This document shows, piece after piece, positions 6,011 through 6,064 of a DNA stretch of 6,064 nt. The notes below the pieces were generated by a model. It was not told the DNA's origin, ran no database searches, and saw only the letters and a list, made by a program, of their open reading frames with translations. The stretch is taken from contig CACXDX010000098.1 of the NCBI GenBank assembly GCA_902766525.1, positions 1 through 6,064 of the forward strand, in the 5' to 3' direction. The translations under genes were made by a program, and so were the position numbers. Source of the stretch: an uncultured Bacillota bacterium (lineage in GTDB: Bacteria > Bacillota > Dehalobacteriia > UBA7702). Each line of letters starts with the position of its first letter. The stretch's first letter is position 1.

Positions 6011-6064
6011 TCAGGTTTTTTTTTGCGCAGCGGCAATGCTGTCGGCAACAGTCGGGATCATGAT
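6011..6064 (-). CDS. 3' end of an unidentified convergent gene, cut by window edge
   Basis: A minus-strand frame enters at the right edge and ends with TGA at 6011-6013, reading IMIPTVADSIAAAQKKT. The alanine-rich, lysine-ended tail looks like a normal protein C-terminus. It is followed in its own direction by the bidirectional terminator at 5962-5998, which supports a real gene end. Seventeen residues do not allow a family assignment. Confidence 0.5.
   Translation of the reverse strand: MMIPTVADSIAAAQKKT

Overview
The window looks like chromosomal DNA of a fermentative, probably anaerobic member of the Bacillota (Firmicutes); Negativicutes or Clostridia are my best guess. The reasons are strong AGGAGG-type ribosome binding sites, a T-box riboswitch, a transketolase split into two adjacent genes, and a phenylacetate-CoA ligase followed by an ACT-domain gene. 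The assignment to a class is inference. There is no CRISPR array, insertion sequence, phage gene or tRNA/rRNA gene.

Left half (minus strand, about 2190 to 68): a promoter at 2155-2188 drives a three-gene operon. It encodes a small ThiS/MoaD-like beta-grasp protein without a C-terminal diglycine (1885-2133), the thiamine-diphosphate-binding half of transketolase (1042-1857) and the pyrimidine-binding/C-terminal half (102-1037). The operon ends in a bidirectional hairpin terminator (68-96). Beyond it the first 17 codons of another minus-strand gene run off the left edge.

Right half (plus strand, 2227 to 5998): a divergent promoter region serves paaK (2266-3582) and a tandem ACT-domain protein (3596-4036), joined by a ribosome binding site that overlaps the paaK stop. 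After only about 20 bp a strong, near-consensus promoter starts a complete T-box leader (about 4091-4376). Its specifier loop, kink-turn region, stem hairpins, T-box bulge, antiterminator and terminator can all be drawn base by base. The specifier reads UAC (tyrosine), and the base that should pair with the tRNA discriminator is U, which fits A73 of bacterial tRNA-Tyr. The leader controls a 13-helix sodium:solute symporter (4404-5948). A bidirectional terminator (5962-5998) separates it from a convergent gene whose last 17 codons lie at the right edge.

Taken together, the plus-strand half reads as an aromatic amino-acid module: a transporter switched on by uncharged tRNA-Tyr, beside an aryl-acetate/aryl-acetyl-CoA ligase and a likely amino-acid-sensing ACT protein. 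The transporter's substrate (tyrosine or a tyrosine precursor or derivative) is inferred from the riboswitch, because the SSS family alone does not specify it. This pairing is the most interesting feature of the window.
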